The notes under the pieces: generated by a model
What the model saw: the letters and a program-made list of their open reading frames with translations, nothing else
The model's database searches: none
Told to the model about the DNA's origin: nothing
Shown here: in pieces, positions 10,657 to 21,400 of the stretch
Position numbering within the stretch: the stretch's first letter is position 1
How the letters are laid out: every line of letters begins with the position of its first letter
Position numbers and translations under genes: made by a program
Assembly (NCBI GenBank): GCA_021292105.1
Contig: CM037863.1
Span: forward strand, 4,034,056 to 4,098,055
Origin: Anadara kagoshimensis
Lineage: Eukaryota; Mollusca; Bivalvia; Arcoida; Arcidae
DNA: 64,000 nt
Direction of reading: 5' to 3'

Positions 10657-10870
10657 GAGTGATGGTGTTTAAATTCACACTCTTTAGCTGAAGGTGCGGA
10701 AATTTTGCCTGTGTGTTGCGCTGATGTCATTTATACAATAGGTTTCTTTATCGTGTCAGGCATACTCTAACAAAGGACATCGTTTATTTTTAAGGTTCCT
10801 ATACGAAAGAACTGTGACTTTCATTTCATAATGCCACTTCATCTATAACTTTTCGATATAAGTGAACTAC
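10657..10870 (-). mobile_element. Partial tRNA-derived SINE, reversed
   Basis: Read on the minus strand it carries the SINE body seen at 17750-18000: CATTATGAAATGAAAGTCAC, a CGAGGT-like passage, and the GCGCAACACACAGGCAAAAT stretch. The tRNA-like head is missing. Bases 10871-11060 show nothing recognised. Confidence 0.6.
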
Positions 10871-11060
10871 TCTTAACTGAAAAGTAAAACCCCATTTCAT
10901 CAAAAGATTTACTTTCGACAATCTTCTGTTTTTTACCCTTAAAAATTGTTTGCTTACATACAAATCTTAAAGCGTAATTATCTAATATATGTATAAATAA
11001 CAATGGAGATGATGAAATGTTTAATCATTTTGCTGAATAAATTAATCAAATATTATTCCA

Positions 11061-11262
11061 ATTGACGTATCGCCGGCCACGCCCACAATGTTTCGACACT
11101 GACCGCCATCACGGTACTAAAGCAGCGTCACGGCCAGAAATGACGTTCTAGTGTCAGTGACGTCATTAAACCGCACAATTCAGTTTCCTTTCTTTTTTAG
11201 TGTAATTCAAGCGTTTCGACCCTTTGTCGGAACATAGTGGGCGTAGCCGGCAATCCGTCAAT
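11061..11262. mobile_element. GCC-family MITE
   Basis: Ends ATTGACGTATCGCCGGCCAC and the near complement GTAGCCGGCAATCCGTCAAT. Interior shares GACGTCA and the CGGTAC passage with the copies at 5034 and 6463 but is more diverged. Confidence 0.8.
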
Positions 11263-11499
11263 TAGCTTGTGACGTTTAATTGACTCTGAATTTTAACGCA
11301 AAAATAACCAGTCTAATCATCATGCTGGCATTCCGATTAAAAGTCTCTTCATGTGTTTTTTTTTTTATTTCAAAATCTTTGATCATAGCGATTGATCGTC
11401 AAATTACGAGTAAAGTCATCCGTTACATTTTTTACCTTCTCATACGAAGTTAATAAAATATTACGCGGATGTTTAATTATCCACTGAATTTCACTCTTT

Positions 11500-11632
11500 T
11501 TGGAACATTAGGTATCTTTTCATCATCTTAAAAAATTTTTTGGTGTCACATGTTGGTCCAAGCACTACTGATGAGAAATTGTATTTCAAAACGGCCGTCT
11601 TGTGCTGCGAAATTTAAACTGGTATAATATGT
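11500..11632 (+). mobile_element. Hammerhead-bearing repeat fragment
   Basis: Runs from AACATTAGGTATCTTTTC through TTGGTCCAAGCACTACTGAT and on to AAATTTAAACTGGTATAATA, the order of the repeat at 4490-4700 and 28570-28685. Confidence 0.6.
11561..11606 (+). ncRNA. Hammerhead ribozyme motif with altered core
   Basis: CTGATGA and the GTC triplet are present. Stem II is GAAAT/ATTTC instead of GGAAT/ATTCC, a paired change that keeps the helix. The essential G of GAAA is A (AAAAC) and stem I has one mismatch, so cleavage is unlikely now. Confidence 0.65.
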
Positions 11633-11633
11633 G

Positions 11634-11809
11634 ATTGAGGTATCGCTGACCACACCCACAATGTTCCGACAAAGGCCTGGCATGCTTGAATTACACGCAA
11701 AAACTCGGCCTGAATTGTACCATTTAATGTCGTCACTGACACTAGTACGCCATTAGTTGCAGTGGCGGATTTAAGGGAGGGGTTGCGGGGGTTGCAACCC
11801 CCCCCCCCC

Positions 11810-11849
<40 letters not shown>

Positions 11850-12020
11850 ATTGACTGATGTGACCCTCATATGTTAACAAACCCATTTCTGTATACGTGT
11901 TGTTCCGGATCGCGTTTACTAGAACTCACGTCTCTAGAAGCTCGCGCCTATGGCGCTCGCACCTAGCATTAATATACTAGTAATTCTAACCCCGATCTAA
12001 CCGGCGATACTTCAATATTA
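11634..12020. mobile_element. GCC-family MITE split by another insertion
   Basis: Left part 11634-11760 has ATCGCTGACCACACCCACAA and the interior GTCGTCACTGACACTAGTAC. The right end resumes at about 11990 with AACCGGCGATACTTCAAT. The gap is filled by 11761-11990. Confidence 0.6.
11761..11990 (+). mobile_element. Nested transposon fragment with a GTGGCGGAT end
   Basis: Starts AGTGGCGGATTTAAGGGAGG followed by GGTTGCAACC and a C-run, a terminal pattern common among animal DNA transposons (hAT or similar; not resolved here). A (GA)n run lies at 11813-11847. The right boundary is approximate. Confidence 0.45.
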
Positions 12021-12274
12021 TAAGTGTATGCAAGAAGAAATCGAAGCGGTAAATTTGAATCACTTATCATTATCTGTCTTGCAAGCACTTCATTATACCA
12101 TGGTGTTTAGAAAACATTAAAACCAAATATTTTTTTTAACTTTCATAATATTGCTAAAACTACAGTACAAGTGATGTGTATTCGCTTCTGAGAAATGACT
12201 TTTTGGGTCACATTGAAGATCTCATAATGACTGACTAAATGACAATTCCAAATCATACTAGATTGATAGAGATT

Positions 12275-12530
12275 ATGATAGGCTTATCAAGGCCCTCAAA
12301 AAGTTTTATGGTCGCATCACAGTATTGTTGTTAAGTTTAATGTCGCCGAATATATATGACGTTCTATAGGTCCATGTTCCTTTCACTCAATTTCGATTAC
12401 ACGCGTAGCGGGAGTATCTAGCTAAACAGGAAGTGCTTACCAATTAGGAACTTCACTTCCCTGGTGGAAGTTCACGTGTCTAACCTAACTTGTCAGTTCC
12501 AAAATCATGTATTAGTATGGCTGTTTTTGA
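12275..12530 (+). mobile_element. Penelope-like C-terminal tail and 3' module
   Basis: GGCTTATCAAGGCCCTCAAA, then TTTTATGGTCGCATCACAG, GAATATATATGACG, TATCTAGCTAAACAGGAAG and TGGTGGAAGTTCACGTGTC. A second partial 3' module (TTTTTACTCTGCTTTTGG) follows at 12570-12640. Confidence 0.65.
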
Positions 12531-12640
12531 TACTCGAATATCATTTTTACACAATATGTTTAAGTCCATAGCTTTAAAAGTTTTTACTCTGCTTTTGGAA
12601 TTATAATTTGGACTTGGATTGATATTTTGTATGGTGTTTA

Positions 12641-13132
12641 AGAAAGGAAAATTTTTCTTCTTTTGAAATGATTTAACAAAATATGCTTTCACTAACAATA
12701 TACAAACAGGTACAAACTCGCTATATGCATATATTATCACAATTATTATTTTGCACTTCTTATGTTATAAAGGTAGTCAGATTATTAAAAAAGTCCTGCG
12801 ATAATTGTATTAACTAGAGATGGGAACAGTGCTGGTGTTTTATGTTCAATTCAATCTATTTTTGATATTGTGTTGAGCAGTTCATTGAAACAAGAACCAG
12901 AAATCCCAGAGAAATATACGTATCTACGCTTAACTACCTGAAAAGCTTTACAATATCAGTATCCGTCCCAAAAAGACGCTTTGTTATTGTTAAACAGACA
13001 GTTTGGACCATGTAGTCACAAAGAATCTGCAACAAAGAGGTATACGACGATTCCCCTTCAGTGTAAACTCAAACACCGTTGGCGATTATAAATAACAATC
13101 ACCAATCGAAAACAAATATGAAAGTTCAAACC
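12641..13132. other. Unannotated stretch before the 22-bp array
   Basis: AT-rich, no convincing ORF or repeat. The last 50 bases (AATAACAATCACCAATCG) already resemble the composition of the minisatellite that follows. Confidence 0.5.
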
Positions 13133-16100
13133 ACTAACAAACATACCAAACCACAATTACAAACAAACCAAACCACAATTACAAACAAACCAAACCACAA
13201 TTACAAACAAACCAAACCGCAATTACAAACAAACCAACCCACAATTACAAAAAATCAACCCACAATTACAAACAAACCAAACCACAATTACAAACATACC
13301 AAACCACAATTACAAACAAACCAAACCACAATTACAAACAAACCAACCCACAATTACAAAAAATCAACCCACAATTACAAACAAACCAAACCACAATTAC
13401 AAACATACCAAACCACAATTACAAACAAACCAAACCACAATTACAAACAAACCAACCCACAATTACAAAAAATCAACCCACAATTACAAAAAATCAACCC
13501 ACAATTACAAACAAACCAAACCACAATTACAAACATACCAAACCACAATTACAAACAAACCAACCCACAATTACAAACAAACCAACCCGCAATTACAAAC
13601 AAACCAAACCGCAATAACAAACAAACCAACTCACAATTACAAACAAACCAACCCACAATTACAAACAAACCAAACCACAATTACAAACAAACCAACCCAC
13701 AATTACAAAAAATCAACCCACAATTACAAACAAACCAAACCACAGTTACAAACATACCAAACCACAATTACAAACATACCAAACCACAATTACAAACAAA
13801 CCAACCAACAATTACAAAAAATCAACCCACAATTACAAACAAATTAAACCGCAATTACAAACAAACCAACCCACAATTACAAACAAACCAAACCGCAATT
13901 ACAAAAAAACCAACACACGATTACAAACAAACCAACGCACAATTACAAAAAACCAACCCACAATTACAAACAAACCAAACCGCAATTACAAACAAACCAA
14001 CCCACAATTACAAACAAACCAACCCACAATTACAAACAAACCAAACCGCAATTACAAACAAACCAAACCGCAATTACAAACAAACCAACCCACAATTACA
14101 AACAAACCAACCCACAATTACAAACAAACCCCACAATTACAAACAAACCAAACCGCAATTACAAACAAACCAAACCGCAATTACAAACAAACCAACCCAC
14201 AATTACAAACGAACCAACCCATAATTACAAACAAACCAACCCACATTTACAAACAAACCAACCCACAATTAAAACAAACCAACCCACAATTACAAACAAA
14301 CCAACCCATAATTACAAACAAACCAACCTGCAATTACAAACAAACCAACCCACAATTACAAACAAACCAACCCGCAATTACAACCAAACCATCCCACAAT
14401 TACAAAACCCACAATTACAAACAAACCAAACCGCAATTACAAACAAACCAATCCACAATTACAAACAAACCAACCCACAATTACAAACAAACCAAACCGC
14501 AATTACAAACAAACCAACCCACAATTACAAACAAACCAACCCACAATTACAAACAAACCAACCCGTAATTACAAACAAACCAAACCGCAATAACAAACAA
14601 ACCAACCCACAATTACAAAAAAACCAACCCACAATTACAAACCAACCAACCCACAATTACAAACAAACCAACCCACAATTACAAACAAACCAACCCACAA
14701 TTACAAACAAACCAACCCACAATCACAAACAAACCAAACCGCAATTACAAACAAACCAACCCACAATTACAAACAAACCAACCCATAATTACAAAAAAAC
14801 CAACGCACAATTACAAACAAACCAACCCACAATTAAAACAAACCAACCCACAATTACAAACAAACCAACCCGCAATTACAAACAAACCAAACCGCAATAA
14901 CAAACAAACCAACACACAATTACAAACAAACCAACCCACAATTACAAACAAACCAACCCACAATTACAAACAAACCAAACCACAATTACAAACATACCAA
15001 ACCACAATTACAAACATACCAAACCACAATTACAAACAAACCAACCAACAATTACAAAAAATCAACCCACAATTACAAACAAACCAAACCGCAATTACAA
15101 ACAAACCAACCCACAATTACAAACAAACCAAACCGCAATTACAAAAAAACCAACCCACGATTACAAACAAACCAACGCACAATTACAAAAAACCAACCCA
15201 CAATTACAAACAAACCAAACCGCAATTACAAACAAACCAACCCACAATTACAAACAAACCAAACCGCAATTACAAACAAACCAACCCAAAATTACAAACA
15301 AACCAAACCGCAATTACAAACAAACCAACCCACAATTACAAACAAACCAAACCGCAATTACAAACAAACCAAACCGCAATTACAAACAAACCAACCCACA
15401 ATTACAAACAAACCAACCCACAATTACAAACAAACCATCCCACAATTACAAACAAACCAAACCGCAATTACAAACAAACCAACCCACAATTACAAACGAA
15501 CCAACCCATAATTACAAACAAACCAATCCACAATTACAAACAAACCAACCCACAATTAAAACAAACCAACCCACAATTACAAACAAACCAACCCATAATT
15601 ACAAACAAACCAACCTGCAATTACAAACAAACCAACCCACAATTACAAACAAACCAACCCGCAATTACAACCAAACCATCCCACAATTACAAAAACCCAC
15701 AATTACAAACAAACCAAACCGCAATTACAAACAAACCAATCCACAATTACAAACAAACCAACCCACAATTACAAACAAACCAAACCGCAATTACAAACAA
15801 ACCAACCCACAATTACAAACAAACCAACCCACAATTAAATACAAACCAACCCGTAATTACAAACAAACCAAACCGCAATAACAAACAAACCAACCCACAA
15901 TTACAAAAAAACCAACCCACAATTACAAACAAACCAACCCACAATTACAAACAAACCAACCCACAATTACAAACAAACCAACCGACAATCACAAACAAAC
16001 CAAACCGCAATTACAAACAAACCAACCCACAATTACAAACAAACCAACCCATAATTACAAACAAACCAATCCACAATTACAAACAAACCAACCCACAATT

Positions 16101-16914
16101 ACAAACAAACCAAACCGCAATTACAAACAAACCAACCCACAATTACAAACAAACCAACCCACAATTACAAACAAACCAACCCGTAATTACAAACAAACCA
16201 AACCGCAATAACAAACAAACCAACCACAATTACAAAAAAACCAACCCACAATTACAAACAAACCAACCCACAATTACAAACAAACCAACCCACAATTACA
16301 AACAAACCAACCCACAATTACAAACAAACCAACCCACAATTACAAACAAACCAAACCGCAATTACAAACAAACCAACCCACAATTACAAACAAACCAACC
16401 CATAATTACAAACAAACCAACCCACAATTACAAACAAACCAACTCACAATTAAAACAAACCAACCCACAATTACAAACAAACCAACCCGCAATTACAAAC
16501 AAACCAACCCACAATTACAAACAAACCAACCCGCAATTACAACCAAACCAACCCACAATTACAAACAAACCAAACCACAATTACAAACAAACCAACCCAC
16601 AATTACAAACAAACCAAACCGCAATTACAAACAAACCAACCAACAATTACAAACAAACCAACCCACAATTACAAACAAACCAATCCACAATTACAAACAA
16701 ACCAACCCACAATTACAAACAAACCAACCCACAATTACAAACAAACCAAACCGCAATTACAAACAAACCAACCCACAATTACAAACAAACCAACCCACAA
16801 TTACAAACAAACCAAACCGCAATTACAAACCAACCCACAATTACAAACAAACCAACCCACAATTACAAACAAACCAACCCACAATTACCAACAAACCAAA
16901 CCGCAATTACAAAC
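13133..16914. repeat. 22-bp minisatellite, about 170 copies
   Basis: Direct repeats of a 22-base unit containing CACAATTACAAACAAACC, with CACAATT/GCAATT and CCAACC/CCAAACC variants and occasional shortened units (AAAAAATCAACC). The + strand stays open for 381 codons (13079-14224) because the unit lacks stops in all three frames; its apparent protein period of 22 residues is just three units. I read this as non-coding. Confidence 0.95.
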
Positions 16915-17109
16915 AAATGTTAAAGGTTAAAACTGGCAAATAATATTAAAAATGACAAGTCTAATAACGTGTGAATTTTTCTGCATTATATTTTTGTAAG
17001 TAAAATCTGGCTGTGACAACATTAATAAAACTTTTTTCAATAAGTAAATGTTCTTTCCTTTGCAATGCAATATAGAGTAGAAACAGTTGATTTTTGTCTA
17101 TGTCAAACA

Positions 17110-17275
17110 CCGCTGCGGTAGCTCAGTAAGTACAGTGCTCGCTCCGTGAGTGGGCGGTTGTGGCTTCAAACCCAGGCCGGGTCTGACCCAAGACTTCAAA
17201 GTGGGTAGTGTCTGTTCTTTCGCCACGCACTCGGCATTACGAAATGAAAGTCACGGTTCTTTAAAATCGAGGTAC
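17110..17275 (+). mobile_element. tRNA-derived SINE, 3' truncated
   Basis: Head GCGGTAGCTCAGTAAGTACA resembles a tRNA A box, GGCTTCAAACCC is a degraded B box, then the SINE body CAAAGTGGGTAGTGTCTG and CATTACGAAATGAAAGTCAC. It lies just past the 3' end of the minus-strand CABIT gene. Bases 16915-17109 are AT-rich and unassigned. Confidence 0.7.
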
Positions 17276-17337
17276 ACGTTGATAAGATGTTACATATCTA
17301 ATAATACTTCAAAGGTTTTAATAATTATAACAATATT

Positions 17338-17597
17338 TTAATCATCAGTTGTTGTCTCTTGTCCTTTTGATTTTCGGAAATTCATATCTAAAGTTAATAA
17401 ATGAGGTTCATACAAACATATTGATTCGGGCCTTTTTTCAAAGGCAGCTGTCAAGACTTCTTCTAGTAACTCCTGTGACTTCCCGAGTTCTTCAACTGAA
17501 GTTTCAGTTTCCAAAAATATATCTTCATCGCTAAGACAAACGTTTGAATCAATAGGTTTGTTGTCGTCTGATTTGTCAGGTGTATAAAATGTTATAT
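17338..17597 (-). CDS. CABIT gene exon 15 (C-terminal tail and stop)
   Basis: Acceptor CTTTCAG|AT. Begins DITFYTPDKS, contains ESICLYEPHLLTLDMNF and ends TTDD with a TAA stop. The intron upstream is 6.1 kb. ATTAAA hexamers occur just past the stop on the minus strand but no clear AATAAA was seen. Confidence 0.82.
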
Positions 17598-17673
17598 CTG
17601 AAAGTGTACAATTAAATCGCAAGTTAATGATATGCTATATTCACAATTTACGTATTACCTTCTATATAACACC

Positions 17674-18008
17674 ATGGCGGTAGCTCAATTGGTAGAGGTC
17701 TCGCTCCGTAAGTGAGAGGTCGTTGGTTCGAACCCTGACCGGGTCTGATCAAAGACTTGAAAGTGGGTAGTGACTGTTTTTACGCCAAGTACTCGGCATT
17801 ACGAAATGAAAGTCACGTTTCTTTGGAATGGTAATTTAAAATAAACAAGGTCCCTTGTCACGGTAGGCTTGGCACGTTAAAGAACCCTGCTGCATAATGC
17901 CATCAGCGCAACGCACATACAAAATTTTTAAACCTTCGCCAAAAGCTGGCGACGTCTCGATATAAGTAAAATATTTTTGACTCGGAACGTAAAACACCAT
18001 TACTCACT
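17674..18008 (+). mobile_element. Near-complete tRNA-derived SINE
   Basis: tRNA-like head with A box TAGCTCAATTGGTAGAG (17681-17697) and a perfect B box GGTTCGAACCC (17725-17735), then the body shared by all copies here: AAGTGGGTAGTGACTG, CATTACGAAATGAAAGTCAC, GTTAAAGAACCCTGCTGC, GCGCAACGCACATAC and the tail GACGTCTCGATATAAGTAAA. Sits in the last CABIT intron, antisense to the gene. Confidence 0.85.
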
Positions 18009-18174
18009 CACTTTTTGTATGAACCTCATTTCTAGAAATCACGTCATTTTGTGATGAAAGTGTATTTATAATTCCGCCATGGCATATGGAATGCATAATG
18101 CCAAAATTCCAGTTGATATTTGTAATGCGACGTCTTCTGTTTCTTTCTTCTTGTGTTTAACACTTGTATCAATA

Positions 18175-18351
18175 CAGTCCAACTTGTCTATAAAGGCCAC
18201 CCATGGTTACCAGTTAAAGCGGTCCTTATGTGCAGGTGACCTTTATATACAGGTTCAAATAATATGAATAAAGAACAATTCGGATACAATTATACTGCCT
18301 TTATAAGCAGGTGACCTTTGTATAGAGGTGGCCTTTAAGGCAGATTGGACT
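18175..18351 (+). mobile_element. Pogo/Tigger-like MITE
   Basis: Flanked by TA on both sides; starts CAGTCCAACTTGTCTATAAA and ends TTTAAGGCAGATTGGACT, imperfect inverted repeats. The interior (CAGGTTCAAATAATATGAAT) is shared with the copies at 32495 and 40277. Confidence 0.8.
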
Positions 18352-18419
18352 TATTGGGAACTGTTTGCGTTTATCAATCTTACTGTCAAAACAGACATGC
18401 ACTACTTATAAGAAAGAGA

Positions 18420-21400
18420 GAAGGTGCTGAGTCTGCCAAACTAAACAGGAGGTGCTGAGTCTGCCTAGCTAAACACGAGATGCTGAGCCGGCCTAGCTGA
18501 ACAGCAGATGCCGAATCTGCCTAGCTAACAGGAGGTGCTGAGTCTGCCTTGCTAAACAAGAGTTACTTAGTCTGCCTAGCTAAACAGGGGGTGCTGGGTC
18601 TGCCTAGCTAAACAGGAGGTGCTGTCTAGCTAAACAGACGGTGCTGAATCTGTCTAGCTAAACAGAAGGTGCTAAGTCTGCCAACCTAAACAGGAGGGGC
18701 TGAGTCTGCCTAGCTTAACACGAGGTGCTGAGTCTGCCTAGCTAAACAGGTGATGCCGAATCTGCCTAGCTAAACAGGAGGTGCTGAGTCTGCCTCGCTA
18801 ATCAGGAGGTGCTGGGTCTGCCTAGCTAAACAGGGGGTGCTGAATATGCCTAACTAAATGGAGTTGCTGGGTCTGCCTAGCTAAACAGGAGGTGCTGAAT
18901 CTGTCTAGCTAAACAGGAGGTGCTGAATCTCTAGCTAAACAGACGGCGCTGAATCTGATTAGCTAAACAGACGGTGCCTTGATAAACAGGAGGTGCTGAG
19001 TCTGCCTATCTAAAAAGGAGGTGCTGAGTCTGCCTTGATAAACAGGAGGTGCTGAGTCTGCCTATCTAAAAAGGAGGTGCTGAGTCTGCCTAGCTAAACG
19101 GAAGGTGCTGAGTCTGCCTAGCTAAATGGAGGTGCTGAATCTGCCTAGTTTAATGGAGGTGCTGAGTCCGCCTAGCTAACAGGAGATGCTGAATCTGCCT
19201 AGCTAAACAGGAGGTCTGAGTCTGCCTAGCTAAATGGAGGTGCTGAGTCTGCCTAGCTAAACAGGAGGTCTGAGTCTGCCTAGCTAAACAGGAGGTCTGA
19301 GTCTGCCTAGCTAAATGGAGGTGCTGAGTCTGCCTAGTTTAATGGAGGTGCTGAGTCCGCCTAGTTTAATGGAGGTGCTGAGTCTGCCTAGCTAAACAGG
19401 AGGTCTGAGTCTGCCTAGTTTAATGGAGGTGCTGAGTCTGCCTAGCTAAACAGGAGGTCTGAGTCTGCCTAGCTAAATGGAGGTGCTGAGTCTGCCTAGT
19501 TTAATGGAGGTGCTGAGTCTGCCTAACTTAATGGAGGTCTGAGTCTGCCTAGTTTAATGGAGGTGCTGAGTCCGCCTAGCTAACAGGAGGTCTGAGTCTG
19601 CCTAGCTAAACAGGAGGTCTGAGTCTGCCTAGTTTAATGGAGGTGCTGGGTCTGCCTCGATAAACAGGAGGTGCTGGGTCTGCCTAGCTAAACAAGAGGT
19701 GCTAAGTCTGCCTAGCTAAACAAGAGGTGCTGAGCCTGCCTAGTTTAATGGAGGTGCTGAGTCTGCCTAGTTTAATGGAGGTGCTGAGTCTGCCTAGTTT
19801 AATGGAAGTGCTGAATCCGCCTAGCTAACAGGAGGTCTGAGTCTGCCTAGCTAAACAGGAGGTCTGAGTCTGCCTAGCTAAACAAGAGGTGTTGAGTCTG
19901 CCTTGCTAACAGGAGATGCTGAATCTGCCTAGCTAAACAGGAGGTGCTGAGTCTGCCTAGCTAAACAAGAGGTGCTGAGTCTGCCTAGCTAACAGGAGAT
20001 GCTGAATCTGCCTAGCTAAACAGGAGGTGCTGAGTATGACTTGCTAAACAAGAGGTGCTGAGTCTGCCTAGCTAACAGGAGATGCTGAATCTGCCTAGCT
20101 AAACAAGAGGTGCTGAGTCTGCCTTGCTAACAGGAGATGCTGAATCTGCCTAGCTAAACAGGAGGTGCTGAGTCTGACTTGCTAAATAAGAGGTGCTGAG
20201 TCTGCCTAGCTAACAGGAGATGCTGAATCTGCCTAGCTAAACAGGAGGTCTGAGCCTGCCTAGCTAAACAAGAGGTGCTGAGTCTACCTATCAAAACAAG
20301 AGGTGCTGAGTCAGCCTTACTAAATGGAGGTGCTGAATCTGCCTAGCTAAACAAGAGATGCTGGATCTGCCTAGCTAAACAAGAGGGTCTGAATCTGCCT
20401 AGCTAAACAGGAGATGCTGAGTCCGCCTAGCTAACAGGAGATGCTGAATCTGCCTAGCTAAACAGGAGGGTCTGAGTCTGCCTAGCTAAACAGGAGATGC
20501 TGAATCTGCCTAGCTAAACAGGAGGTCTGAGTCTGCCTAGCTAAATGGAGGTGCTGAGTCTGCCTAGCTAAACAGGAGGTCTGAGTCTGCCTAGCTAAAC
20601 AGGAGGTCTGAGTCTGCCTAGCTAAATGGAGGTGCTGAGTCTGCCTAGTTTAATGGAGGTGCTGAGTCTGCCTAGTTTAATGGAGGTGCTGAGTCTGCCT
20701 AGCTAAACAGGAGGTCTGAGTCTGCCTAGTTTAATGGAGGTGCTGAGTCTGCCTAGCTAAACAGGATGTCTGAGTCTGCCTAGCTAAACAAGAGGTCTGA
20801 GTCTGCCTAGCTAAATGGAGGTGCTGAGTCTGCCTAGTTTAATGGATGTGCTGAGTCTGCCTAACTTAATGGAGGTGCTGAGTCTGCCTATGTTAATGGA
20901 GGTGCTGAGTCCGCCTAGCTAAACAGGAGGTCTGAGTCTGCCTAGCTAAACAGGAGGTCTGAGTCGGCCTAGTTTAATGGAGGTGCTGGGTCTGCCTCGC
21001 TAAACAGGAGGTGCTGGGTCTGCCTAGCTAAACAAAAGGTGCTAAGTCTGCCTAGCTAAACAAGAGGTGTTGAGTCTGCCTAGTTTAATGGAGGTGCTGA
21101 GTCTGCCTAGTTTAATGGAGGTTTTGAGTCTGCCTAGTTTAATGGAGGTGCTGAATCCGCCTAGCTAGCAGGAGGTCTGAGTCTGCCTAGCTAAACAGGA
21201 GGTCTGAGTCTACCTAGCTAAACAAGAGGTGTTGAGTCTGCCTTGCTAACAGGAGATGCTGAATCTGCCTAGCTAAACAGGAGGTGCTGAGTCTGCCTTG
21301 CTAAACAAGAGGTGCTGAGTCTGCCTAGCTAAAAGGAGATGCTGAATCTGCCTAGCTAAACAGGAGGTCTGAGCCTGCCTAGCTAAACAAGAGGTGCTGA

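Noticed and set aside
13079..14224. 381-aa Asn/Gln/Thr-rich ORF as a gene
   Set aside because: It follows from a stop-free 22-bp satellite unit and ends arbitrarily within the array.
17674..17745. Functional tRNA gene
   Set aside because: A and B boxes are good, but the segment continues into the SINE body shared with other copies and lacks a convincing paired acceptor stem.
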